From positions 1 to 5,003 of the forward strand of contig JAUWFP010000182.1 in NCBI GenBank assembly GCA_030606845.1: 5,003 nt of DNA, written 5' to 3'. The position numbers and the translations under genes are program-made. Numbering within the stretch: position 1 is the first letter of the stretch; every line of letters starts with the position of its first letter. Under the pieces are notes generated by a model that searched no databases, was not told the origin of the DNA, and was given only the letters and a program-made list of their open reading frames with translations. Origin of the DNA: Anaerolineales bacterium (GTDB taxonomy: Bacteria > Chloroflexota > Anaerolineae > Anaerolineales > E44-bin32). This document shows, piece by piece, positions 1-5,003 of the stretch.

Positions 1-1354
1 AGGATAGATAAGCCATGGCCCAGCGCGTCTTAAAGACCTGCTGCCCCCGTTCGTGGACATTATGGAGCAAGAATACGCGCTTATCGAGGGCCGAGATCAA
101 CTTATCCACATCGGCGCGCTTAAATCCACTCTTTCCCGCATCAACAGATTCCAAGCCATCCAGAAGCCGAGATTTATCCTGCTCTGTCTGCAGCTTCCCG
201 ACGAACCACGTGCCCGCATTGCTTAAGGCTTTGTAATCGAGATCGACGGGGTTCTGTGTTGTCAGTAAAACCCCCAACCCGAAGGCGCGTGCCGTTTTCA
301 ACAACCGCAACAGCGGCTGTTTTGAAGGTGGGTTGGCAACAGGCGGCATGTAGCCGAAGACTTCATCAAAGTACAGGATCGCCCGCAAAGACGATGATCC
401 CGGCTGCGCTCGCATCCAGGATTCCACCTCGGTGAGCAGCAATGTGGTAAAGAACATGCGCTCGCTCTCTGGTAGATGGGCGAGGTAGAACACGCTATGA
501 CGAGGCTTGCCGTCCGCTGACCAAAGTAATTGGCCAACATCCAGGTGAACCCCATGGGTCCAGACCTCGAAGGAAGGGGAAGCCAAGAGATTGTTTAGCG
601 TCATCGCCAGCTCAAAACGATCGTTCTCGGGGAAGAATTTATCGATCTCGAAAGCCCCCAGCTTATCAAAGGGTGGGGACTGAATCTGATGGATCAGCTC
701 TATGAGATCCATATCCTGACCAGCTTTCCAGGCGGTCTCAAATAGGTTGGAAAGCAGGATGTGCTCGCGTGAACGAACAGGATCCGACTCGATACCTACA
801 AGCCCGAGGAGCGCAGTGACCGTGCTTGAAATCCGCTCGCGAGAAGCTTCCTTGTTTTCCTCCCATGAGGTCTGCGGCGCTTTTAGTGAAGCCAGGATGC
901 TTACGGGAATCCCGGCATCTGACCCAGGCGTGTAAACTGCGTATTCAACCGCATTCTTGACGGCTTCAATTCGTTCCTGTCCTATCCCCCATTCCTTTAA
1001 GCCCCCTTCCCAGATCTTTGCGATTTTCTCAGACTTCTCTTCTACGGTTTGTTCTTCCCGTCGGGCCTCATCTGGATCGATCCAGGGCTGAAAATCTTCG
1101 GGAGCCAGGTCCGGAAAATGAAGCAGCAGGTTGGCCATATCCCCTTTTGGGTCGATCAAAATCGCGGGGATGCCATTCAGTGCCGCTTCCTCCAGGAAGT
1201 CGATACATAATCCCGTCTTTCCAGAACCCGTCATACCTACTACCACACCGTGGGTCGTCAAATCATCTGGGTCGTAGAGCAATGGCTTTGTCCCGGTCTT
1301 TCCCTTCTTCAAATCGTAGGGGCGACCCAGGTAGAACTTTCCGTCATAATCCAC
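1..1354 (-). CDS. HerA/DUF87-like P-loop ATPase, 3' end beyond the window
   Basis: This is a partial gene: 451 codons are visible with no stop and the C-terminus lies beyond position 1. The reverse-strand translation starts VDYDGKFYLGRPYDL. It shows a Walker A loop GMTGSGKT at residues 40-47, the phrase IDPKGD at 67-72 that is usual in HerA/FtsK-type ATPases, a Walker B strand AILYFDEV at 325-332 (D330, E331), and a sensor-like TTQNP at 365-369. The order and spacing fit the HerA/VirB4/FtsK superfamily of hexameric motor ATPases, many of which move or process DNA. The exact role of this branch is not established. The GTG start at 1354 is chosen because AAGGAG lies 7 bases upstream and the protein begins at the normal family N-terminus. 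The nearby ATG (1347-1345) is out of frame. It lies 30 bases downstream of the phospholipase D-family gene on the same strand, so co-transcription is likely. No frame damage is seen. Confidence 0.88.
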   Translation of the reverse strand, partial: MDYDGKFYLGRPYDLKKGKTGTKPLLYDPDDLTTHGVVVGMTGSGKTGLCIDFLEEAALNGIPAILIDPKGDMANLLLHFPDLAPEDFQPWIDPDEARREEQTVEEKSEKIAKIWEGGLKEWGIGQERIEAVKNAVEYAVYTPGSDAGIPVSILASLKAPQTSWEENKEASRERISSTVTALLGLVGIESDPVRSREHILLSNLFETAWKAGQDMDLIELIHQIQSPPFDKLGAFEIDKFFPENDRFELAMTLNNLLASPSFEVWTHGVHLDVGQLLWSADGKPRHSVFYLAHLPESERMFFTTLLLTEVESWMRAQPGSSSLRAILYFDEVFGYMPPVANPPSKQPLLRLLKTARAFGLGVLLTTQNPVDLDYKALSNAGTWFVGKLQTEQDKSRLLDGLESVDAGKSGFKRADVDKLISALDKRVFLLHNVHERGQQVFKTRWAMAYLS

Positions 1355-1361
1355 AAAAATA

Positions 1362-1367
1362 CTCCTT
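1362..1367 (-). promoter_or_regulatory. Shine-Dalgarno site AAGGAG of the HerA-like gene
   Basis: The reverse strand reads AAGGAG, then 7 bases, then GTG. It is a near-consensus site and fixes the non-ATG start of the ATPase gene. It lies inside the 30-base gap after the phospholipase D-family stop codon, consistent with independent translation of the second gene of an operon. Confidence 0.75.
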
Positions 1368-1384
1368 CGCGGTCTGTCGCTGAC

Positions 1385-2494
1385 TCACTTGCTCGCAGCT
1401 CGATAAATACGCTCGAATTCTAACAGGTACTGCTGTGCAATTTCAACGCTATGAATTATTAATACATTCTCGTCGTTCTTTTCCTCTGCATTTCGCGAGA
1501 AATTATACGACCCTGTGATAACGATTTCACCATCGATCAAAATAACCTTGTGATGCATTTTGTTTTGATTGGCATCGAGCCGGAGATCCAATCCAGCCAG
1601 AACCATATTCCCGAACTCACCTCCCGAGTTATTGACTTGATCGCGCTCCATCACTCCCCGCACGCGCACTCCATCGGCACCCCGCGCGATCAAAGCTTCG
1701 GCTAGTGGGTCCGATGTGAAAGTGAAAGCGAGAAACTCGATGCTCTCCTCCGCCGCGGCGACGAGTGACAAGAGCCTCTGTAAAACATGATCGTCCGGGG
1801 AGAAGTACACCTCCACCTCCGTCCCGTTTATATTCACACGCGTGGTTGGCGTATCTGCTTCTGATAGCGCGCCGAAGAGATCATCTATAAACATCTCTTC
1901 AAACTCGCGAGTGTAACTCTGTGCGAGTTTGCTGGAACGGATGTGGTTCAAGTTATTGTCGTTACGGTATGCCCCGTTGATGGTGTAATTCATCGAGCCC
2001 GACCACACATCCAACTGGTCGATAACCGTGAACTTATGGTGCATCAAGGACTCCCGACGATCGGCGATGACGGGAATCCCGGCGTTAATCAAATCTTGAA
2101 TTTCATTATCGAGGATGTTATCGCTGTCAACAACAACCCGAACGTTGACGCCGCGGTGATCGGCGTCCAGGAGCGCGTCGCGCAGACTCCATAGGTCCAA
2201 CCGCATTACGGCGACATCGACAGAATAGCGTGCATCATCGATCGCCTGTGCTAGAGCCGAATCGGGACCGCCATGCAGGCTGGACGATCCTGGGGCATCC
2301 GGCTGACTGAAGTAAACCTCGTACCAACCCCCTTCGGTTATCTCTTCACTTACTTGTGTCGGGCGCGCCTCCCTTCCAAGTAGTAAGTAAGCGGCGAACA
2401 ACGCAACGAGAATAAACAACCCCGCGAGAGGTTTAGACCAGTTACTGATTATTCTCAGGTTATCCGCAATGACTCTTTCTTTAGGCAACTTCAT
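1385..2494 (-). CDS. Membrane-anchored phospholipase D-superfamily (HKD) protein
   Basis: This is a 369-residue protein from the ATG at 2494, ending in TGA. A hydrophobic segment at about residues 22-40 (PLAGLFILVALFAAYLLLG), after a basic N-terminus, predicts a signal anchor with the catalytic part outside the cytoplasmic membrane. Two complete HKD motifs follow. The first has H152, K154, D159 and then GSMN (166-169); the second has H314, K316, D321 and then GSYN (328-331). Each half opens with the same phrase (EVYFSQPD near 59, EVYFSPDD near 228), showing the usual internal duplication that builds one active site from two halves. Family members include phosphodiesterases acting on phospholipids and nucleases such as Nuc; the substrate here cannot be read from sequence. 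An upstream in-frame TTG at 2512 would add six residues but has no ribosome site, whereas GGGGGA precedes the ATG by 10 bases. It is probably the first gene of an operon with the HerA-like ATPase. Confidence 0.9.
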   Translation of the reverse strand: MKLPKERVIADNLRIISNWSKPLAGLFILVALFAAYLLLGREARPTQVSEEITEGGWYEVYFSQPDAPGSSSLHGGPDSALAQAIDDARYSVDVAVMRLDLWSLRDALLDADHRGVNVRVVVDSDNILDNEIQDLINAGIPVIADRRESLMHHKFTVIDQLDVWSGSMNYTINGAYRNDNNLNHIRSSKLAQSYTREFEEMFIDDLFGALSEADTPTTRVNINGTEVEVYFSPDDHVLQRLLSLVAAAEESIEFLAFTFTSDPLAEALIARGADGVRVRGVMERDQVNNSGGEFGNMVLAGLDLRLDANQNKMHHKVILIDGEIVITGSYNFSRNAEEKNDENVLIIHSVEIAQQYLLEFERIYRAASK

Positions 2495-2504
2495 TCTGAT
2501 ATTG

Positions 2505-2510
2505 TCCCCC
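2505..2510 (-). promoter_or_regulatory. Probable ribosome site GGGGGA before the phospholipase D-family ATG
   Basis: The reverse strand reads GGGGGA, then 10 bases, then ATG at 2494. The match to AAGGAGG is partial and the spacing slightly long, but nothing comparable precedes the alternative TTG at 2512, which overlaps this site. It therefore favours the ATG. Confidence 0.45.
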
Positions 2511-2512
2511 AA

Positions 2513-2870
2513 ATGTTGTTCTATTGGTACTGCTCAGGCGCATCTCGCCGCTGTCATTCCGAGGGACCTTTGGACAGAGTCTATCCCGAGCAGATCGAGG
2601 GGCTCAGGCTAAACCCCACGACGAAATTACTTGCCCGACATCCGTAATCTTTAAAGCATCGACGTGATTCATCGCCCTATTCGTGTCGCGAACAAGGGTA
2701 AGAATCCGCGCTCGTGCAGTTTTAGTATCAGATCTCTCGTTCCAGGAAATTTCTCAACGCTGGCGGTCTCGATAAATCTTCACCACCGTTTCACCGCGTT
2801 GCGCCAACTCGCGGGCATTGACTCTACCAATGCCTCAATGTGCGCCCGTACCTATTCACACTTTTTTGAT
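2513..2870. other. Intergenic stretch with no supportable gene
   Basis: Short open stretches occur in several frames on both strands, but none has a start, a ribosome site and a recognisable product together. On the reverse strand a phrase such as ARELAQRGETVVKIYRDRQR (about 2821-2762) looks protein-like and could be a remnant, but it is bounded by stops and I cannot identify it. A 7-bp perfect hairpin stem (GGCATTG/CAATGCC, 2814-2834, 7-base loop) lies 37 bases downstream of the oxidoreductase stop on its strand. It has no T tract, so it is not a convincing terminator. I find no tRNA, CRISPR array or clear promoter here. Confidence 0.5.
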
Positions 2871-3881
2871 TCAATTCTCGTTCACCATCAACACGATTCG
2901 ACCTTTAACCGCAGCCCGCTCGATTAGCTCATGCGCCTGTGCAGCGTCTTCCAGCTTCATGCGCCGCTCGATGGATGGTTTGATCTTGCCTTCTTTCAAC
3001 AAATCGAAGAGCGCGCCCAAGTCTTCTTTAAACCATTCAGGGTTCTTTTTGCGCAGATCACCGATGGAATAGAAAGATGTCTTACGGCCATTGGGCAGGA
3101 TGTTCCACAACGCGACTTTCGTATACGCCATTGGAACGCTGCCGCCTCCGCCCATAGCCTGATTGTAGAAACCATAATCGACCAGCGTTCCATCCTATTT
3201 CAAGGACTCGAACGAACGCTTGAAATTATCACCGCCAATTGCGTCGAAAGCCGCGTCCACACCGCCGATGGCTTCCATTTTGACGAGAAAATCTTCGCTT
3301 TTGTAGTCGATCGGAGTCCCGCCCAGGCTTTTGACCAACTCATGCTTAGTTTTAGAAGCAGTGCCGTACATCTCCAAATCGAGCAATGCCCCCAGTTCGA
3401 GGAGTGCCGTCCCGACCGCGCCGCCCGCGCCGTGGACAAGGATCTTCTGGCCGCGCTGCACCTTGGCGATGCGGTGCAGCATCTGATAGGCGGTGACGTA
3501 GGATAAGACCATGCTGACCGCTTCGGCAGGGTCCAATCCTGCCGGGACAGGAACGGGGGAATCCGCCAAGCGGAGCATGTACTCAGTGTAGGCGCCGAAA
3601 ACGGTCAGGTCGGCGACCATCTGACCGATTTCGATGCCGGTCACGCCCGCGCCCAGCTTGTCCACCGCACCAACCATGTCGTAGCCTGGCGAGAGCGGCG
3701 GCGTTTCCTTAAAGCCGTAGTAAATGCCTTTGCGCACCATCGTGTCGGTGAAAGTCGCGCTGGCAACCAGGACCTTGATGCGTACATCGCCCGCCTCCGG
3801 TTCGGGCAGGGCAGCTTCTTCGACGACCTGTAAAACTTGCGGACCGCCGAATTCGTTCAGTATTACTTTTTTATAGCTCAT
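2871..3881 (-). pseudogene. Quinone oxidoreductase-like MDR enzyme split by an in-frame amber codon
   Basis: One continuous frame of 337 codons reads from ATG at 3881 to TGA at 2873-2871, with a TAG at codon 229 (3197-3195). Both sides match the zinc-free quinone oxidoreductase branch of the medium-chain dehydrogenase/reductase family, which uses NAD(P)H to reduce quinones or activated carbonyls. The N-terminal GroES-like part opens MSYKKVILNEFGGPQVLQVV, the Rossmann loop is GAGGAVG at 151-157, and IDYKSEDF follows at 191-198. After the TAG the text resumes as DGTLVDYGFYNQA and ends with the usual family tail KGRIVLMVNEN. The combined 335 residues plus the stop are the normal family length. 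GGAG sits 7 bases before the ATG. Termination at codon 229 would remove the end of the nucleotide-binding fold and the C-terminal catalytic part, so the short product is unlikely to work. CAG to TAG is the simplest origin, since Q fits between SLK and DGT. A sequencing error or suppression cannot be excluded. Confidence 0.88.
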
Positions 3882-3888
3882 TTTATTT

Positions 3889-3892
3889 CTCC
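3889..3892 (-). promoter_or_regulatory. Shine-Dalgarno GGAG of the oxidoreductase gene
   Basis: The reverse strand reads GTGGAG, then 7 bases, then ATG at 3881. It supports that start and shows that the translation signals of the damaged gene are intact. Confidence 0.6.
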
Positions 3893-3956
3893 ACTATTGC
3901 ATTATTTTTTACATTCGATATGCCGCTGGTGTTGCCATCTCGCCCCTGATAGCTCG

Positions 3957-4082
3957 TCACCCTATCCCCATCCGTTTCACCGAGGCCTGTATCTCGGCTT
4001 CAAAGAGCGCAGCGACATCACCGTATTCTGGAGCAGGGGCCAAGTGTCCAAACAATTCCAGCGAATGGTTAGATTGCCCCAA
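3957..4082 (-). pseudogene. Possible 3' remnant of an unidentified gene upstream of the oxidoreductase
   Basis: The reverse strand carries an open stretch ending in TGA at 3959-3957 that reads like real protein: GQSNHSLELFGHLAPAP, then EYGDVAALFEAEIQ, ending ASVKRMGIG. It is an amphipathic, acidic C-terminus with G+C-rich codons like the oxidoreductase next to it, whose start is 75 bases further on in the same direction. The frame closes at a TGA inside the A+T-rich toxin promoter, and no ribosome site or ATG precedes it. The simplest reading is a gene that lost its 5' part when the toxin-antitoxin module arrived. I do not recognise the family. A regulator next to an oxidoreductase would be usual, but that is a guess. 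The exact left limit of the original coding text is unknown, because the 11-bp repeat at 4068-4078 lies inside the open stretch. Confidence 0.35.
4068..4078 (+). repeat. Left arm of the 11-bp inverted repeat
   Basis: The sequence is GTTAGATTGCC, a perfect inverted match to 4789-4799. It contains a GTTRRRY box. The match does not extend outward (G at 4067 against G at 4800) or directly inward (C at 4079 against A at 4788). Confidence 0.75.
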
Positions 4083-4095
4083 TTTAATATTGCTA

Positions 4096-4124
4096 TTGAC
4101 AATATGTCAGTTCTGACATATCCT
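4096..4124 (+). promoter_or_regulatory. Promoter of the toxin-antitoxin operon
   Basis: A perfect -35 box TTGACA (4096-4101), a 17-base spacer and TATCCT (4119-4124, four of six) form a good sigma-70-type promoter. It predicts a start near 4131, giving a leader of about 8 bases before the ATG at 4139. A second overlapping promoter is also possible: CTGACA at 4113-4118, 16 bases, then GATAAT at 4135-4140. That one would start transcription near 4147, downstream of the ATG, and would favour the GTG at 4159. Confidence 0.65.
4102..4121 (+). promoter_or_regulatory. Palindromic operator between the -35 and -10 boxes
   Basis: ATATGTCAG and CTGACATAT are perfect inverted arms of 9 bp separated by TT. 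They fill the promoter spacer and touch the -10 box. A third half-site, TGACA at 4097-4101, pairs with TGTCA at 4105-4109, so two dyads overlap. HigA- and RelB-type antitoxins usually repress their own operon from such sites, and the downstream gene encodes a helix-turn-helix protein. Binding by that protein is inferred. Confidence 0.7.
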
Positions 4125-4138
4125 TAACGTACAAGATA

Positions 4139-4173
4139 ATGGCAGACAAACCGCTTGCGTGGCTCCATGGGGG
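4139..4173 (+). other. Displaced N-terminus of the toxin, ending at a five-G run
   Basis: From the ATG at 4139 the frame reads MADKPLAWLHG, which is the normal opening of this toxin family. It then continues out of frame and stops at TAA 4229-4231. The body of the toxin (GIKTPPFSTEAR onward) is in the frame one base back. The break falls at GGGGG, 4169-4173. One extra base there would restore a protein of about 107 residues. No strong ribosome site precedes the ATG. Confidence 0.65.
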
Positions 4174-4461
4174 ATTAAGACACCGCCGTTCTCTACTGAG
4201 GCAAGGATTGAAGCTGGAATACTCTTAAGAAAGATACAAACAGGAGCGTCGATCTCTCCCCCTCACTCAAGACCTATGCCAAGTATTGGCAAGAATTGCC
4301 ACGAACTGAGAATAGTGGACAAGGATGTTGCCTGGAGGATTATTTATCACATAGCAAATGATGCAATCGTTATACTTGAAGTATTTCCAAAGAAAACAAA
4401 TCAAACACCTAAAAAGGTCATTGAAACCTGTAAAAAGCGAACTAAGAGTTATTACTCATAA
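4159..4461 (+). CDS. HigB/RelE-like toxin (PF05973, Gp49 type), N-terminus frameshifted
   Basis: The reading frame runs from GTG 4159 to TAA 4461 and gives 100 residues. Recognisable family text includes TEARIEAG (13-20), PHSRPMPSIG (35-44), CHELRI (47-52), AWRIIYHI (58-65), AIVILEVFPKKT (69-80) and VIETCKKR (87-94). This is the RelE/HigB superfamily of small toxins, many of which cut mRNA at the ribosome; the activity of this one is inferred. The family's first strand (KPLAWLHG) is encoded just upstream in another frame, so the GTG product, opening MAPWGIKTPP, would lack about 11 native residues. Without a ribosome site at the GTG, its use is doubtful. The gene is either inactivated, read with a -1 slip on the five-G run, or affected by a sequence error. 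It is followed after 12 bases by its antitoxin, in the toxin-first order typical of higBA systems. Confidence 0.82.
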   Translation: MAPWGIKTPPFSTEARIEAGILLRKIQTGASISPPHSRPMPSIGKNCHELRIVDKDVAWRIIYHIANDAIVILEVFPKKTNQTPKKVIETCKKRTKSYYS

Positions 4462-4462
4462 T

Positions 4463-4466
4463 AGGA
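4463..4466 (+). promoter_or_regulatory. Shine-Dalgarno AGGA of the antitoxin gene
   Basis: AGGA lies 7 bases before the ATG at 4474 and 1 base after the toxin's TAA. It lets the antitoxin be translated independently of the damaged toxin start, and is clearly better than anything before the toxin. Confidence 0.6.
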
Positions 4467-4473
4467 ATAGATC

Positions 4474-4785
4474 ATGGATAAGAAAAGAATCAGAGTATTA
4501 GAAGAAAAGGGCTGGAAGATAGGGGGAATTGAGGACTTTCTTGAACTCTCTAAAGAAGAACTTGCATACATCGAGCTCAAAGTTGAATTGAGCGAAATGG
4601 TGAAAGACATGCGTGAGAGGAAAGGCTTGACCCAAATAAAAGCAGCAAAGCTCATCAAGTCAAGCCAATCGAGGCTTTCCAAAATTGAGTCAGCTGATAC
4701 CTCAGTCTCAATTGATTTACAAATCAGGTCCTTACTAGCACTCGGTGCAAGCAAGGAAGAAATCGGTCAAAGGATTGGGTGCTAA
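4474..4785 (+). CDS. HigA-like XRE-family antitoxin with helix-turn-helix
   Basis: This is a 103-residue protein from ATG 4474 to TAA 4785. The N-terminal part (MDKKRIRVLEEKGWKIGG, then EDFLELSKEELAYIELK) is the extension usual in antitoxins paired with Gp49-type toxins. The DNA-binding unit spans about residues 40-92. Its helix-turn-helix core GLTQIKAAKLIKSSQSRLSK (51-70) is followed by IES and the helix IDLQIRSLLALG (80-91). It should neutralise the toxin and repress the operon through the palindrome at 4102-4121. The gene is intact, with a good ribosome site. It ends 3 bases before the right arm of the 11-bp inverted repeat, so the mobile unit stops almost exactly where the gene does. Confidence 0.9.
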   Translation: MDKKRIRVLEEKGWKIGGIEDFLELSKEELAYIELKVELSEMVKDMRERKGLTQIKAAKLIKSSQSRLSKIESADTSVSIDLQIRSLLALGASKEEIGQRIGC

Positions 4786-4788
4786 AGA

Positions 4789-4799
4789 GGCAATCTAAC
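4789..4799 (-). repeat. Right arm of the 11-bp inverted repeat
   Basis: The plus strand reads GGCAATCTAAC, the reverse complement of 4068-4078. It begins 3 bases after the antitoxin stop codon and contains an RYYYAAC box. Confidence 0.75.
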
Positions 4800-4835
4800 G
4801 GCTTTGAGCTGAGCGGCCGGGGCATTCCCGACCGC
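4793..4835 (+). other. Possible truncated attC-like site with GC-rich hairpin
   Basis: ATCTAAC (4793-4799) is followed by GGCTTTGAGCTGA and then a stem, GCGGCCGGG (4813-4821) against CCCGACCGC (4827-4835), with one mismatch and a 5-base loop. This resembles the left half and apex of an attC recombination site. The right half needed to complete it, roughly GCTCAAAGCCG, does not follow. The hairpin could also slow or end transcription after the antitoxin, but it has no T tract. Confidence 0.4.
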
Positions 4836-5003
4836 AACCATTTCTACCCACTCACATCATACAACTTTGTTTCCAAATCGCGCAGCATCCCCGGTCGCCT
4901 CCAGCGAGATTGGAATGAGAAGGCCGGTACCTCCACATCACGTGATGCCTTATTATGGGCTCACCAAATCGACGCAGTCTACTTTCGTAGCTGCCAGAAA
5001 AGG
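4836..5003. other. Right-edge stretch without a supportable gene
   Basis: The reverse frames contain stops. One plus frame stays open from GTG 4779 to the edge, but it runs straight through the inverted repeat and the hairpin and gives no recognisable protein. A 12-bp palindrome CATCACGTGATG lies at 4936-4947; one this long is expected about once in 4 kb by chance. Confidence 0.4.

Larger units (their letters stand above)
4068..4799. mobile_element. Toxin-antitoxin module bracketed by an 11-bp inverted repeat, cassette-like
   Basis: The left end GTTAGATTGCC (4068-4078) is the exact reverse complement of the right end GGCAATCTAAC (4789-4799). Between them lie only the toxin-antitoxin promoter, operator and two genes. 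The outer seven bases, GTTAGAT and ATCTAAC, fit the GTTRRRY and RYYYAAC core boxes of integron attC sites. In a circularised cassette these ends would face each other across the attC stem. The interior is visibly A+T-rich: I counted 19 G+C in 60 bases at 4381-4440 against 43 in 60 at 3421-3480 in the oxidoreductase. No flanking direct repeat is seen, which argues against an ordinary transposon. The right-hand half of the expected attC is missing and there is no integrase in the window, so the cassette reading is an inference. Confidence 0.5.

Noticed and set aside
1018..1383. Plus-strand open frame of 121 codons opposite the ATPase start
   Set aside because: The reverse strand here encodes the Walker A region of the HerA-like protein and its ribosome site; the plus-strand translation shows no domain.
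2551..2610. Stretch beginning CTGTCATTCCGAG that resembles dispersed intergenic repeats of environmental bacteria
   Set aside because: No second copy is present in the window, so a repeat cannot be supported from this sequence.
2931..3506. Plus-strand open frame of 191 codons opposite the oxidoreductase
   Set aside because: It is antisense to a strongly recognisable gene, has no family resemblance, and is the usual shadow of G+C-rich codons on the other strand.
3837..4127. Plus-strand open frame of 96 codons between the oxidoreductase and the toxin
   Set aside because: It starts antisense inside the oxidoreductase and ends in the toxin promoter; the reverse strand gives the more protein-like reading in this stretch.
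4452..4754. Reverse-strand open frame of 100 codons over the antitoxin
   Set aside because: It is serine- and leucine-rich antisense text of the helix-turn-helix gene, with no support of its own.
4068..4799. Classical IS or MITE reading of the inverted repeats
   Set aside because: No transposase, and no direct repeat flanks the ends (…GCGAATG on the left, GGCTTTG… on the right).
4936..4947. 12-bp palindrome CATCACGTGATG
   Set aside because: A palindrome of this length is expected about once in 4 kb, and no promoter or gene start lies nearby.
4779..5003. Plus-strand open frame from GTG 4779 to the right edge, with AAGGA just upstream
   Set aside because: It overlaps the antitoxin end, reads through the inverted repeat and hairpin, gives no recognisable protein, and 75 open codons are not rare by chance over six frames.

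Overview
The window reads as a piece of a bacterial chromosome of moderate to high G+C. Three genes on the minus strand (an MDR oxidoreductase, a phospholipase D-family protein and a HerA-like ATPase) fill about the first 3.9 kb, and a compact A+T-rich toxin-antitoxin module on the plus strand fills about 4.08-4.79 kb. The HerA-like protein resembles uncharacterised ATP-binding proteins I associate with Chloroflexota and similar environmental bacteria. That taxonomic guess is weak and comes from recalled family resemblance only.

Positions 1-1354 (minus) hold the N-terminal 451 codons of a HerA/DUF87-type P-loop ATPase that runs off the left edge. Thirty bases upstream of it (1385-2494, minus) lies an intact membrane-anchored phospholipase D-superfamily protein with two complete HKD motifs. 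Spacing and orientation suggest a two-gene operon. Positions 2495-2870 carry no gene I can support. Positions 2871-3881 (minus) encode a zinc-free quinone oxidoreductase-like MDR enzyme, full length in one frame but split by a single in-frame TAG at codon 229. Just upstream of it, 3957-4082 (minus) looks like the 3' end of another coding sequence whose 5' part is absent.

From 4068 to 4799 the character changes. A HigB/RelE-like toxin (PF05973 type) is followed by a HigA-like XRE antitoxin, in toxin-first order. A promoter precedes them, with a perfect 9+9 bp palindrome between its -35 and -10 boxes, which is the expected arrangement for autorepression. The toxin's normal N-terminus (MADKPLAWLHG) is present from 4139 but lies in a different frame from the rest, with the break at a run of five G. 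The whole module is bracketed by a perfect 11-bp inverted repeat, GTTAGATTGCC / GGCAATCTAAC. Its outer seven bases fit the GTTRRRY / RYYYAAC core boxes of integron attC sites, so the module may be a captured gene cassette or another small mobile unit. No integrase or transposase is visible.

Three disruptions lie within about 1 kb: the amber codon in the oxidoreductase, the missing 5' part of the gene next to it, and the toxin frameshift. This suggests a decaying or recently rearranged stretch, although the two single-base lesions could also be sequence errors.
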